A stretch of DNA of 64,000 nt, from assembly GCA_019096155.1 (NCBI GenBank), contig JAHCVI010000002.1, positions 1,426,001 to 1,490,000 of the forward strand, read 5' to 3'. Made by a program: the position numbers and the translations under genes. The notes under the pieces are model-generated. The model was given only the letters and a program-made list of their open reading frames with translations, had not been told where the DNA came from and made no database searches. Of this stretch, positions 1-9,980 are shown one piece after another; positions within the stretch are counted from its first letter, which is position 1; each line of letters begins with the position of its first letter. This DNA comes from Staphylotrichum longicolle (Eukaryota; Ascomycota; Sordariomycetes; Sordariales; Chaetomiaceae).

Positions 1-2
1 AG

Positions 3-140
3 CAGCAGCAGCAGCAGCACCCGCAGCACCCGCAGCAGGGGTATGGTCAGCAGGGCTATGGTGCTGGTGGTGGTGCTGGTGGGTATGCGGCTGAGTTGCC
101 GGCGCAGAGGGGGGATGGGGAGTTGAGAGAGTTAGCGTGA
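3..140 (+). CDS. 3' end of a Q/G-rich protein (partial)
   Basis: Only the last 45 codons and the stop (TGA 138-140) lie in the window; the gene begins upstream. The tail starts with a run of CAG codons (poly-Gln), continues with HPQHPQQ and two GYGQQGYG-type units plus a Gly-rich stretch, and ends in the charged sequence GDGELRELA. The frame is the only one of three that reads the CAG tract as Gln and reaches a sensible stop. Nothing here identifies the family. It is convergent with the flavocytochrome gene that follows. Confidence 0.55.
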   Translation, partial: QQQQQHPQHPQQGYGQQGYGAGGGAGGYAAELPAQRGDGELRELA

Positions 141-440
141 GGGGCCAAGTGGGAGAGTTGAGGAGTGGGGTGATATTAATGTGAAGGAATGACCGGACTC
201 AATCATGTTTGAGCGGTGCTTTTTTGGACAGATATGAGCTCAAAGATGGGGAATGGATATATGATTTTCGTATCAATACTTGGTGGGTGTGGACAGGATT
301 TGATGATGCGTCGATCCGTTGAATATACCACATATCTTCATTGCCATCAGGTGTGTGTAACTTGCGACAATGGAGGAAACTCGAATGTTCCCAACCCCGG
401 CTCGAGTCCTCTGGACCCGGCTTCAACGCCGCACCACCAC

Positions 441-2166
441 CTAAATCTTGCTCCTCCTCCACTTGGCATACGGATGCTCCTCGCTGACGCTCTCGGGCAC
501 AAGATGGTCCACCGCCCGCGTGTTCAACAGACCGGGGTGCAGCTCGTCCAAGCTCGTGACGCCGCACATCTTCATGGTCGTTACCAGCTCGTCGTTGAGG
601 ACTAATGATCTCTGTCAGCCAAGCAGTCCATCTCCGAGTTAAAAAAAAGGAAAAAAAAAATAAATCAGGGGCGAACTCACTCTCCAACACCCTCCTGACA
701 CCCTCCTTGCCGTATCCCAGCCCTACGCCACCAAAAAGCGTCAGCAATCTATTTCCACCTCCTATCCTCAAAGCAAGCACAACAACGCCCCCAAACACGA
801 CAAACCCACCAACAACAGGAGAAAAAGAAGGACATACCATAAAGCACCCCCCTCCCCACGCCCACCCCCGCGCCCCCAGACACAGCGCCTTGAACACATC
901 CGTCCCCCTCCCCACCCCGCCCTCCACAAACACCTGCACCCTGTCAAACACCTCGGGGCAGCAGCGCTGCAGCTCCAGCAGCACCAGCACGCTCGCGGGC
1001 GCCGTGTCGAGGCTGCGGCCGCCGTGGTTCGAGAGCACGATGCCGTCGGCGCCGGCGTCGGCGGCGCGCAGCGCGTCGCGCGCCGTCTGGACGCCCTTGA
1101 CGACCAGGGGGACGTCCGGAGGGAGGCGGGCGCGCAGCCAGGGGAGGGTGCGGCGCCAGGTGAGCGAGGGGGAGATGTACGAGGCCATGAGGCGGCCGAG
1201 GGCGGAGCCGCGGGCGTCGGTGGTCGGGGTGAGCTGCGTGGCCATGGGGGTTGTTGTGGAGGGGGGGAGGGAGGCGGAGGCGGAGACGCGCTCGTCGGCT
1301 TCGCGCTTGCCCGGGACGGGGGCGTCGACGGTGAGGAAGACGCCTTTTATCAGCGGGGCGTTGTTGGGGGTAGAAGAGGAATCGGGGTGGGTGAGGGAGT
1401 GGAGGAGGGCTTCGGTGTTGGGCGCGTGCTTGTCAACGTAGAGCTGGAGGAAGATGGGGACTGGGTCGTCGGAGGCGGACGGGTGCTCTGCCGCGGCGCG
1501 GACGACGTCGGCGACGGAGAAGCTGGCGCTCGTGCTGACGATTTGGGCGACGCCGCCGAGCTCTTTGCAGGCACGGGCGATCTCGAGCTCGCCATCTGGA
1601 TGGACGGTCTTGCCGAGGGAAGTGGGCGAGACAAATATCGGGGAGGCGACGGGCTGGTTCAAGATGGTGGTTTTTAGGGAGACCGGGGCGGATACGTCAA
1701 CCAGGACGCGCGGGCGGAGGGTTATCTCGGAGTAGGCCGTGCTGTTGCGGCGATGCGTGTGGCAGTCGGTGGCAGCCGACGAGATGAAGGCTAGTGTTTT
1801 AGGCGGGAGAAAGGTGTGGGCTGCGAGGCGGAAGTCATTGACAGATATCAGACTGGATAGCGGGGGTTTGGTCGGTGTTGTTTCCCTTGGTGAAGGTGAA
1901 GGTGAAGGTGAGCCAGGGGGTGGCGGCGAGGAGAGACGGCCAAGGTGTTTAGAGACAGGGAGGATGGACTTGACGAGCGAGGAGGAATGGACAGCATTGT
2001 AGGCCGCAGTGCCATCTTTGCCGGCATGCTGGAGGAGAACGGACAGGCCGCCAGGGTGAGTGGGGGCAAACTCGGTGAAGTCGTAGACATCGCCGTCGAT
2101 GGCAATCCAGAGGGAGGCGACGGTGTTGTGGGCAGACAGCTCCGAGGGGGAGAGTGTCTGCGGCAT
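441..2166 (-). CDS. Flavocytochrome b2-like FMN-dependent alpha-hydroxyacid dehydrogenase, frameshifted
   Basis: Two-domain oxidase of the L-lactate/alpha-hydroxyacid family: FMN oxidises the substrate and passes electrons to a b5 heme. Residues 5-80 form a cytochrome b5 domain (HPGG at 37-40, second heme His near 60). The rest is the FMN TIM barrel with VVKGVQ and the signature SNHGGRSLD near residue 375. Exons: 838-2166, 681-722, 441-601; introns 723-837 (GTATGT) and 602-680 (GTGAGT, CTGAC branch). The family motif GVGxGR follows GARG only if one base is added to the run of five C at 871-875; with that change all splice phases agree and the protein is 510 aa. As given, the frame reads GWAWGGG. 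No mitochondrial presequence precedes the b5 domain, unlike yeast Cyb2, so a cytosolic enzyme is likely. Substrate unknown. Confidence 0.82.
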
Positions 2167-2541
2167 TGTGAGGAAATAAAATTATTGACCAACAATCAAT
2201 GAAATTGTGACGCGGGAGTCGGCTCCCGTCCTCTTTATCGGCGCCGGCCATCTCGGCCGATTACCCCGTGAGATCGCCGGGAATGGGGCAGTTCGGCGGA
2301 GATTACCCCGAGCGATTGTGGGGCTCTCCAGGCACCGACCGGGCCCGTAACAGGAATCCCAGGATCGGCCGTGGACGCAGTTACCGGTACACACGGTGCC
2401 TGTCAGAAAGGGAAGGAGCATCCCACACATCCTTACACAACCTGCACGCAATCCGCAAGCAACATGGAAAGAACGGAAGGCATTCGGGCTTCCATCCAAT
2501 AAGGTACCGTATCATCGCTCCAAACATTGAACCTTCAACTG
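2167..2541. other. Intergenic: promoter of the flavocytochrome gene
   Basis: No coding potential seen. Upstream of the flavocytochrome gene and downstream of the DUF4202 gene on the same strand. Holds the repeated GATTACCCCG element described separately. Confidence 0.6.
2259..2310. promoter_or_regulatory. Paired GATTACCCCG direct repeat upstream of the flavocytochrome gene
   Basis: The decamer GATTACCCCG occurs at 2259-2268 and again at 2301-2310, on the strand opposite to the gene whose start codon ends at 2166. The copies sit about 95-145 bp upstream of that ATG and both lie in CGG-rich flanks. Spacing of 42 bp is four helical turns. I infer a possible activator or repressor site; no factor is assigned. 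Confidence 0.3.
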
Positions 2542-3215
2542 TTACCCCGCCAGCGCCTTTTGAATCAGGGACCCCGCCCTCTCGCTGAGCTGCATCCCCA
2601 GCGCCAGCTTCTGCCCTTCCTCGCCCATCTTGCCCCACGTCTTGCGCAAGATGGTGATGATCTTGTCCTCGTCAATCTCGCTCTTCTTCTCAAAGTCGTC
2701 AAACTGGTCGTCCAGAAAAACAAGACACGCCACGTCCTCGAGCGCCTGCGTCTCCTCGTCGCCCTTGAGGTTCTCCTTCCGAACCAGCGCCGCCACCCGC
2801 TCGATCTCGTCCTGCGCGAGCGGCGGCTGGATGGCGTCGGAAGCCAGCAGCTCGGCAACCTGCGCCGCTGCCACCGACTTTTGCTTCGCGCGCCAAGTGA
2901 GATAGCCTGCCCTCGTCATGGGGTAGCTGGAGCGCGGCAGTTCCCATCTGCATGCCCAGTAAGTACGTTGATGATTCTCATGATGCAGGACACCAACCGG
3001 CGAAAGTGCTGCGCCCGGCAAGCGAGCTGCAGCGCGGGCGATGCGTCTGGCTTGCGCAGGGCCAGCCAGCGAGTCATTTTGCGGGCATAGTGCAGCTCGT
3101 ACGGGATGGTGGTGCCGTCGGCGCCGGGGATGGTGTTGGGGTCCCCGGCGTGCGCCTCGTCAATGAGCCTGGCGGCCGTGGCATAGTTGGCACCGAGTGA
3201 CTGGAAGGAGTCCAT
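2542..3215 (-). CDS. DUF4202 family protein
   Basis: A 207-aa soluble protein of the conserved DUF4202 family, found in bacteria and fungi with no established activity that I know of. Exons 2998-3215 and 2542-2947; the 50-bp intron (2948-2997) has a non-consensus GTTGGT donor, but joining restores the conserved run AQHFRR-WELPRSSYP. Further conserved blocks are HYARKMTRW in exon 1, and AGYLTWR, RKENLKGDEETQALEDVA and RKTWGKM in exon 2. The start is the ATG of MDSFQ; an in-frame upstream ATG near 3320 would add about 35 residues without family similarity. The many conserved His/Arg/Glu in a compact helical protein suggest an enzyme, but this is inference. Confidence 0.85.
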
Positions 3216-3766
3216 TTTCTCCGCTATCTCTATGGTGAGCGAAGGTGGAAGGGGGGTGGTCTCATGTTCGAGATAAGGGACTGAGAATCCAGACTGCTGA
3301 GTCAGCAGATGGTGCGACACCGGCCACAGGACCGGAGCTCAGGGGCTCAGGGGCTGCCGCTCAGCTGTCAACATCAACCTTTCCGACATCAACCTTGGAC
3401 ATGATGGAAGTATTTTTATGCACTCAGTGAAAATGTGGCGCGTTGGATGAGTTGCGGTCAGGACGTTCCTCAGAGGCATTCCGAACCTGACAGCCTGCTC
3501 AGGTTGGGGACTTGGGAAGGAGGTTTCAGAGAAGTCCTGACGATTGATCAGAGACAACGAGGAAGTGGCCTTGCAACTGCGATGCTGCCTTAATCGTGAT
3601 GCTGCCTTCCTCATCCACGCAAGTTTTATGAAGCTCTGACAGTGTTGGGCTTCTGCCGCACCTGAACCTTCAATGGTCTTCCAAAACAAACAATGTTCAA
3701 CCGCAGTCATTACAGCCACTCTCTCAAACACATTTCTAGACCTTTTCAGCCGGCCTCCTTTTCATC
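3216..3766. other. Intergenic: divergent promoter region
   Basis: Lies between the DUF4202 start and the first Cys-rich gene. No convincing coding sequence or RNA gene seen. Confidence 0.5.
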
Positions 3767-4155
3767 ATGTGCGTACAGCTCTTCTGGAAACTCTCCTGCG
3801 CCCACGAAAACGCCATCATGTATCACTGCTGTTATGCCCGCATCGACGCGGAAACCGGCTATATTTGGACTTGCTCGAGATTCGCCGCCCACGAAGCCAC
3901 CCCCAACGCAGCCAGTGCACGCCGGTGCCAGACAGAATCCTGCCATTTTGACAGCTGCGCCTGGTTCTGCTGCGTCTGTCGACGTCAGGGTCAACCCACG
4001 TGGCCCAAGTGCTTGCACCTCAACGAAGACCAGATTCACTGCAACCACGTCCGTTGTGCTAAGTGCCATGGGAGTGCTGCCCGTAGGTTGAGACTCGAAT
4101 ATCCCCTATTCCTGAGCTGAAATTTTCACTCTCTTTAGACAATCTCGCAAATTGA
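3767..4155 (+). CDS. Small Cys/His-rich protein, tandem family member 1
   Basis: Predicted 110 aa, almost entirely a metal-ligand-rich module. Exons 3767-4082 and 4139-4155; intron 4083-4138 has a GTAGGT donor and CTCTTTAG acceptor. Ligand candidates: MC-x8-C-x-H at residues 2-13, a CC pair near 21, C near 36, C-x4-C near 54-59, WFCCVC near 66, C-x-H and finally CNHVRCAKC. The layout suggests two zinc-binding knots. It aligns along its length with the next gene (shared MC, W.L.C.H, DAET, CC.C, C.H.RC..C), and both introns are phase 1 at the same place, so the two arose by duplication. Here the intron leads to a stop after only five codons, so the long tail of its neighbour is missing. If unspliced, reading ends at 4120 with a slightly different C-terminus. 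Function unknown; no signal peptide seen. Confidence 0.6.
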
Positions 4156-4753
4156 CGATACGTGGTGCATTGATGACAGGGAGGATGGCACTCGAGGACG
4201 ACGGCCCGGGTGGCGAGTAGGGGCCTTCGGATTGGGGAAAGATACGGTACCTATGCAGACCAAAAACTGCCAAGGAATAGTACAAGGGCATGTTGTCCGG
4301 AGCCCAAGGGAGCATTGATTAAGGATGCTCTGGAAGCATGCATCTCTCGAGATGGCCAGCTGGCTTCGGGCCTCAAGTAGCGACTTAGTTCGACTCATAA
4401 TATTGGGTATAACACCGTTTTTGCTTCGTCTTTCCATGACTTGAACAGGACTGAAACTCAAGCAAACCGACCATGTTTCCTGTCCTGCTTACCCCCTTTT
4501 TCCTTGTCCAGCGAAGGTCTTTTGAGTAAGGAAGTGGCAGCCTTTTAAACATGCACCGTTCTTGCCATGCCGCTGGATGGCTACCTACCTTATTCTTACC
4601 TCTTCCTGTCGGGTCTACTTCGCCACAGGCCACCGGTTTGCGACACTACAATATCAACAACCCGTCACATGGCCGCTGTCTGTACATACGCCCGCTCGGC
4701 ATTCTACACAGCATCAATTCCACCTATTTCCAATTCTCCTTTCAAACGGGACC
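4156..4753. other. Intergenic between Cys-rich paralogues 1 and 2
   Basis: No open frame with sensible composition. Presumably the 3' UTR of member 1 and promoter of member 2. Confidence 0.5.
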
Positions 4754-6480
4754 ATGTGCCACCAACGCTACTGGACCCTCACCTGTGGCCACCCGTGCTT
4801 CATCAACAACTTCTGCCAGGACGCTCTCGAGGATGCGGAGACAAAACTCCGCTACCTCTGTGTCAACGCGACGGCACGGAAGGAAGCCTCGGGCCCAGAA
4901 GACCCCGTATGTAGACATCCGCAGTGCCCGCACGAAAACAGCAGCTGGCAGTGCTGCGCGTGCCAGGGATGGAACAACGAGGTGGATTCCTGCTCTCACT
5001 CCAAGCCGCCCGGGACCGACGACCATGACTCCGAAAATGACGATAACCTAAAGGGCATGGGTCAGACTCGGTTCTGTCATCACCCTCGCTGTGCAATTTG
5101 CAAGGCTGGTCCCTTGGGTGCGTTATCGTGTTCCTGTCCCCCGCGAGTGTGGTTTCGCACGCTCTTGTGGTCAGCCCAGTGCCCCTACTAATGCTCTTGG
5201 TGCCCTCAGATGCTGAAGGTCTCAGCGAGGAAAACAGCCAGAGAAGGAGTCAAAGCGGCACCGGCTCTGACAAAGAGAAGAAGCCACAAAGCGGTGATCA
5301 AGATGTTGGGGGAGACGGTGCTCCCTACCAGCAGCCTGCGGACTTTACACTGCTGCCTTCGCCGGCCCTTCCTCCGGGACAGCTGCCTACCCCAACAGCA
5401 CGCCTTGAAGAATCGCCTGGGGGCTCGTCTTTACAACAACAGCCCTCTAAGAGTACCGCACCTGAAGAACTAGCCACTCCGGTCCCGCCACTTTCCCAGC
5501 AGGCCTCATCGGCGGCGGGGTTTGTAGGTCAGCCTTCCCTGGGCCCGTCTTTAATGCAGCAGCCTCCTCCAAGCCAAAATTTCCCACAAATGTCCTCATC
5601 CAACACAGCGCCCGCAGATATGCTCTGGCAAAACAGTGCTTACCCAGGAATGGCTGCACCGAGCAACACTTACCCCCCTGTCTATGATCAAGGCACGGGT
5701 CATCCGCTTCCCGCACCGGGCCCAGCGTATCCGCAGCAATATCCAGCCACGGACAATTCAGGACTGTTTTCGTTCAGTAGGATTGAGCCACACCAGCACT
5801 TCTTCAACGGCGCTCATCCGTCAGGATTCTTTCCAGCAGTTGATCAGCGGCGGGCGTCTGTCAACTCAACCGTCATGCATCAGCCGTCGCCGGGGGAGAC
5901 CGATCCACCGCACCCTTCGCCAAACGCCATCCATCCGCGACGGAACACTATGACCGCCGGATATGTCCCACCGCGTCAAGGAAACTGGACTGGTTCACTT
6001 CCACCTCCAGCGCAGAAAGGTGAACTATCAGGATATCAACCAGCGCTGTCAAACGCACCTCAACCACAACAGCCCCCGTTCAACACAGCCCAATTCCAGC
6101 CAACTCTGTTCAACACAGCCCAACCTCAACCGAGCCTATACACTACAGTCTATTCTCAGCCAAACCCATCCAGCGTACCCCCTCGCCAAAACCCAGCCAT
6201 CGCACCCCGTGCCATCGCGCCCCGTCTCATCGCACCCCGTCTCACCGCGCCCCATCCTCGCCGAAACCCACCCATCGCGCCCCATCCTCGCCGAAACCCA
6301 CCCATCGCACCCCGTTCTCGCCGAAACCCATTCCGCGGAAGCCGTCATCAACCGCCCTCGTTCAACACGGCCCATCTTCAGCCGCGCCCTTTAGATGCAG
6401 CCGAACAACGACAGCCCTGGTCACATCCGCCTACAGTTGAGGAAACGGAAGAACAGGATGAGATGGAAGAGGGAGTATGA
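4754..6480 (+). CDS. Cys/His-rich protein with long low-complexity tail, tandem family member 2
   Basis: Predicted 544 aa. Exon 1 (4754-5117, start in ACCATG) encodes about 121 residues with MC-x8-C-x-H at 2-13, further Cys near 21, 36, 53 and 58, the core WQCCAC, CSH and FCHHPRCAIC. Intron 5118-5209 (GTGCGT donor, CTAAT branch, CCCTCAG acceptor) is phase 1 directly after the module, as in the neighbouring paralogues. Exon 2 (5210-6480) is a Pro/Gln/Ser-rich tail, probably disordered, with near-repeats FNTAQ (about 6080-6125) and a tandem unit IAPHPRRNPP (about 6190-6335). The module could bind zinc, nucleic acid or a partner protein, with the tail as a spacer. I do not recognise a named family. 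Confidence 0.65.
6180..6336 (+). repeat. Tandem repeat in the tail of Cys-rich member 2
   Basis: First short CATCGCRCCCCGT units, then two nearly identical 30-bp copies of a unit reading APHPRRNPPI, with a third diverged copy (RSRRNPF). The repeats stay in frame, so the protein gains Arg/Pro-rich units. Such arrays usually vary in copy number between strains. Confidence 0.75.
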
Positions 6481-7135
6481 CGAGGGGAGACCGTCAAAAC
6501 CGCCAGCACCAAAGGTCATGGTTTCTTATCAGCGGTTGCATGAGACAGTATGCTTGGATCCAGAAATATTTGACTCTGTATAGAGCAACAGCGTCTGATA
6601 GTAAAGTATTTCGCCCATGGAAAACCATCTCTTACGGCAGATCACTGATCGGGTCGGAAGGTGACGAGTTGTCTAAGACTCGGCGTCTTGCCCCCCTTGC
6701 TGGTCCTGCAATTACTGCACTGCCACTATCCATCCGGTTCTGGTTTGCTGCCCATCCAACTCGCTCGGCGGGTTGCTGATGCCAGCAGCCGCAACAGGTT
6801 CACCATTGTTGAGATTTGGCCGCACTGTATGATCCTGCTCCGTCCCGTCTCGTACCGGAAATAGAGTTGAGACTCTGGTTCCAGGGGTGTCTGCGACATA
6901 CAGACAATACTATGCATCGTGGAGCCATGGTTACACAAGGCCAGCTCCAATGACTCGGGAAGATACAGTATCTTGTAAACTAATTGTTTTCATAAGTATA
7001 AAACCTGTCTTGTACCCGGCAGTCTTCGGACTTTTTGCCCGTTCTGTGCCTTCCGCTGTCCACAGTAACAAGAACAAGTCGTCCAGCCAAATACTGCCAC
7101 TTTGGTCTTCAGCCGTCTCCCTCCACTCGGGAACC
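6481..7135. other. Intergenic between Cys-rich paralogues 2 and 3
   Basis: No gene seen. Presumed 3' UTR and promoter; frames are short and compositionally random. Confidence 0.5.
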
Positions 7136-7515
7136 ATGCCCTCCAGAACTCGCAACCAAAACCCTCATAGCAGCATGTCGTCCAAAAGCTGGTCCTGCTG
7201 CAAATGCTCAACACCCAACTCACCGGGTCACCATGTATGCCATGGAGAATTGTCCTCGCACGGCGTATACGACAACCCCTGCAACCACTGGCGCTGTCCC
7301 GCTTGCCATGGGGTAGGCAACGGTGCGTCCTCGCTTGCAATCCACTCCTTTTCCGACAAACATATCTCCTAACGCTTTCCAAAGAAGGCCCCAACCAACC
7401 CATCACCCCCGACACCACCCGCCCACCCCAGCCTCACCACGCAAGCTACCAGCCATATGACTACTACCGACTGTGCCTCTCCGTCCACCCCACAACACCC
7501 CGCCCTCTTCTCTGA
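7136..7515 (+). CDS. Cys/His-rich protein, tandem family member 3, tail cut by an in-frame stop
   Basis: Predicted 105 aa as read. Exon 1 (7136-7322) has a Ser-rich start and a shortened module: WSCCKC, C near 36, then CNHWRCPAC, matching the second half of members 1 and 2; the N-terminal MC-x8-C-x-H half is absent. Intron 7323-7384 (GTGCGT donor, CTAAC branch) is again phase 1 after the last CxxC. Exon 2 (from 7385) meets TGA at 7513-7515, but the same frame then stays open to the stop at 8428-8430, about 304 codons, including a protein-like stretch around 7630-7730 (YTAAYLQSAAARPTTV) followed by Gly/Lys/Glu-rich sequence. Either a further intron skips the stop (GT 7483 to AG 7602 or 7608 would keep frame, donor weak) or the tail has been lost recently. 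Function unknown. Confidence 0.5.
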
Positions 7516-8430
7516 CCCGCAACCCTACCCTTCCCCTTCCCCACCCTACCACCACCAGCCCCAACACCACACCCCCACCATAACGACGACCACCACCACC
7601 AGAACCAGCCCTCCCCTCCCACCCACTTCCCCCTGCCAACCAAGTTCTCCTACACCGCAGCCTACCTCCAGAGCGCCGCCGCCCGCCCCACCACCGTCAC
7701 CTTTGCCGAGGCCTTCCCGCTGATGCCGGATTTGTCGTCCTCTTCTTCTCCTTCCTCTCTTCCGTTCCCCGCGCTGCCGCAGCCGGGTATCTGCTGCGGC
7801 GAGGACGGCTGGGGAAAAGGGAGGAGCGGGGATGGGGATGGGGAGCGGGAGCGGGAGCGGGAGGTTGGTGGAGGAGAAGGAGAAGGGGGGGAGGAACTCG
7901 ATCCGGCGGTGGTCCTGTCGCTGGTGAATCTGCGGCTGGATTACTCGGCCGGCGGTTGCGCGGCGCATGATGCTGTTCCTTCCGGTGGTGGGAGAAGGAG
8001 ACATGGCGAGGGTGGAGACGGTCGTGATGGTGATTACGGTGGTGGTGGTGGTGGTGGGGGGCGCGGTTCGGAGTATGCCTACCATACCTGGGGAGGCGGC
8101 GGAGGAGATCGGGAGCGTGACGGGGTCTGTGTCAGGGACGGGTGGGGTGGAGAAGGGAGGAAGCGGAAGGCGGAGAGGGAGAAGGAGAGGGAATTGAATG
8201 GGGGTAAAAGGAGGGATAAGGGGAAGGGAAAGGAGGTGGAGAGTGGGAAGGGGAAGGGCAAGGTCAAGGTCAAGGGGAAGGGGGTGGTGGGTGGATGTGA
8301 GTGGGCCAAGGCGCAGCATTCAAACGGATATCAACCTGTTACCGTGGAGGATGTTCCCGACGGCGAGGGAGGACGTGGTCATGGCTGTGCGTATGGAAAT
8401 GGAAATGGTAGTGGGTTGGAGAGGTGGTGA
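7516..8430 (+). other. Open continuation of Cys-rich member 3 (possible exon or lost tail)
   Basis: In the reading frame of member 3, beyond its TGA, about 304 codons lie open up to 8430. The first part is His/Pro-rich, the middle looks genuinely coding, and the last 600 bases are purine-rich and encode Gly, Lys, Glu and Arg repeats, including a GGT run near 8038-8060. The two neighbouring paralogues have tails of comparable length, which supports a coding past or present. Confidence 0.4.
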
Positions 8431-8911
8431 GGGCTGGGTGTCGAGGTTTGTTGACATTGATGGCGATTCAGGGGTAATGGGGGTTAGGGTTGCAATTGCT
8501 TTGCTGCTGCTCGTTCGTTGTGGCCTCCTTCTCTGTGCTTTTGGGGTCTTGCTTCAGTGACGCTTTATGGGTGTTAGATTTGATCCTTCTCTTAGCCAAA
8601 GCTACCTCTATCTTGGCTGGCTCTTTTGGTGTTGACAGTTGCGCCTGCCTGAGCGACAGCGGTATGGCACCACTCTCCGTGCTGGTGGACTGCTCTTACC
8701 AGTCTCGAATTACTGGCAGAAACAGGAAAGACTCCCTCGCTCACATGTATTACCTTTCAACTGTTGTCCCGAATGTTCTCATTTTAGACAGACCTAACCA
8801 CCCAACATCTCGCCATCACCTCCAACCTTGTCCAGACCTCGAGAGTACCCCTTGATTCCATCGCTGCATTCCTCAGCTTCCCTAGAACCACTTCAATACA
8901 CATCAGCGAAT
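8431..8911. other. Intergenic between Cys-rich paralogues 3 and 4
   Basis: No gene seen; presumed promoter of member 4. Confidence 0.5.
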
Positions 8912-9980
8912 ATGTCGTTATCCAAACCATCATTCCCCAAAACGGCCAAAGTGTCCAAAGTTCCAGTCGTCTGCGAGCCGAGGTTCATCTTCTGGGATTG
9001 CTGCCAGTGCGATCACACAAACACCTTGTTGTCTGTTGCTTGTGTCAAGCAGTTTAACTTCGATCCCCGCTACATTCCCACCGTCTTCTGCTACCATGAC
9101 CGGTGCGAGAGCGATACGGTGAGATGGTCTGGTAAGAAGCACTCTTCCTCCACCAATCAAGTCTCGTGGCTACTGACAATGTCGTGTGTGTTCTGCCACA
9201 GGATCGCCGACTGGAGACAAGAAAAGGGACCCTGGTTCCGGTCCAACCCCACACAATAAAGATGACTCTGGCCCTGGCGCGACATTAGGGGAGCAGGGAA
9301 AATGCGGCCAACCGCACGGCAGCGTCTGCGTCAACGGCCAGGACAATCACACAGTCTTAGAACCCGTTCATCCACCTCTCCCGGCAGAGACAGTTGCCCA
9401 GCAGTCATCGGCATTTGTTCAACCACTTGTCAACGCCAACACAGGCCACGGCAATGGCAACAACGCCGACGGCAACCATTTCACCGGCACCAGCCTCCAG
9501 CCCGGCTTGCACCTCTCCCCCAGCATCTTTGCCCAGCCACCAGCTCTCCCCGAGAACAACATGGGCCACTCCCAACTGCCACTGACCGAGCAGCCCGCAC
9601 ACAAAACACCCTCCACCGGGCACGGCTCGACATCCCACTCTTCCCAGCCAACCTCCTCAGGCAACACAGCGGCAAACTCCCAGGACGCTTCTCCAGACAC
9701 TTCTCACCCCCACACGCCATCTAACGAGCCATCATCCACAGCGCCGGCGCCAGTGCCTCTCTTGCCCGGCTTGCTCCCAGCGGTGCCCACGATTGGTGGA
9801 CCGTCGAAGCTGACGATCAGGACGGATCCTGCCGACCAGGAGCGTCGGCGCCACGAGGTTCATTCGGCCGGGCCGCGGCCGCGGAGGGCGTCTGGGAACC
9901 CGTTTGACGTCTTGTCCGATGATAAGAATAAGGAAGAGAAGGAGGAGGAGGAGGGTCAGGATGAGGATGAGGACGTTTGA
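8912..9980 (+). CDS. Cys/His-rich protein with Ser/Thr/His-rich tail, tandem family member 4
   Basis: Predicted 332 aa. Exon 1 (8912-9131) has a basic N-terminus and a reduced module: FWDCCQC, a Cys near 45, and FCYHDRC, which aligns with FCHHPRCAIC of member 2 but lacks the final CxxC (ESD instead). Intron 9132-9201 (GTAAGA to GCCACAG) is phase 1 at the homologous position. Exon 2 (9202-9980) encodes a hydrophilic tail rich in Ser, Pro, His, Asn and Gln that ends in a Lys/Glu/Asp block and stop TGA. Loss of one Cys pair suggests relaxed constraint or a different metal geometry. The intron phase, module and strand shared with members 1-3 mark one tandem family. No function assigned. Confidence 0.6.

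Noticed and set aside
7546..8319. Pro/Leu-rich 257-codon minus-strand frame over the tail of Cys-rich member 3
   Set aside because: Reverse complement of Gly/Arg/Glu-rich repeats; pure low complexity with no independent support.
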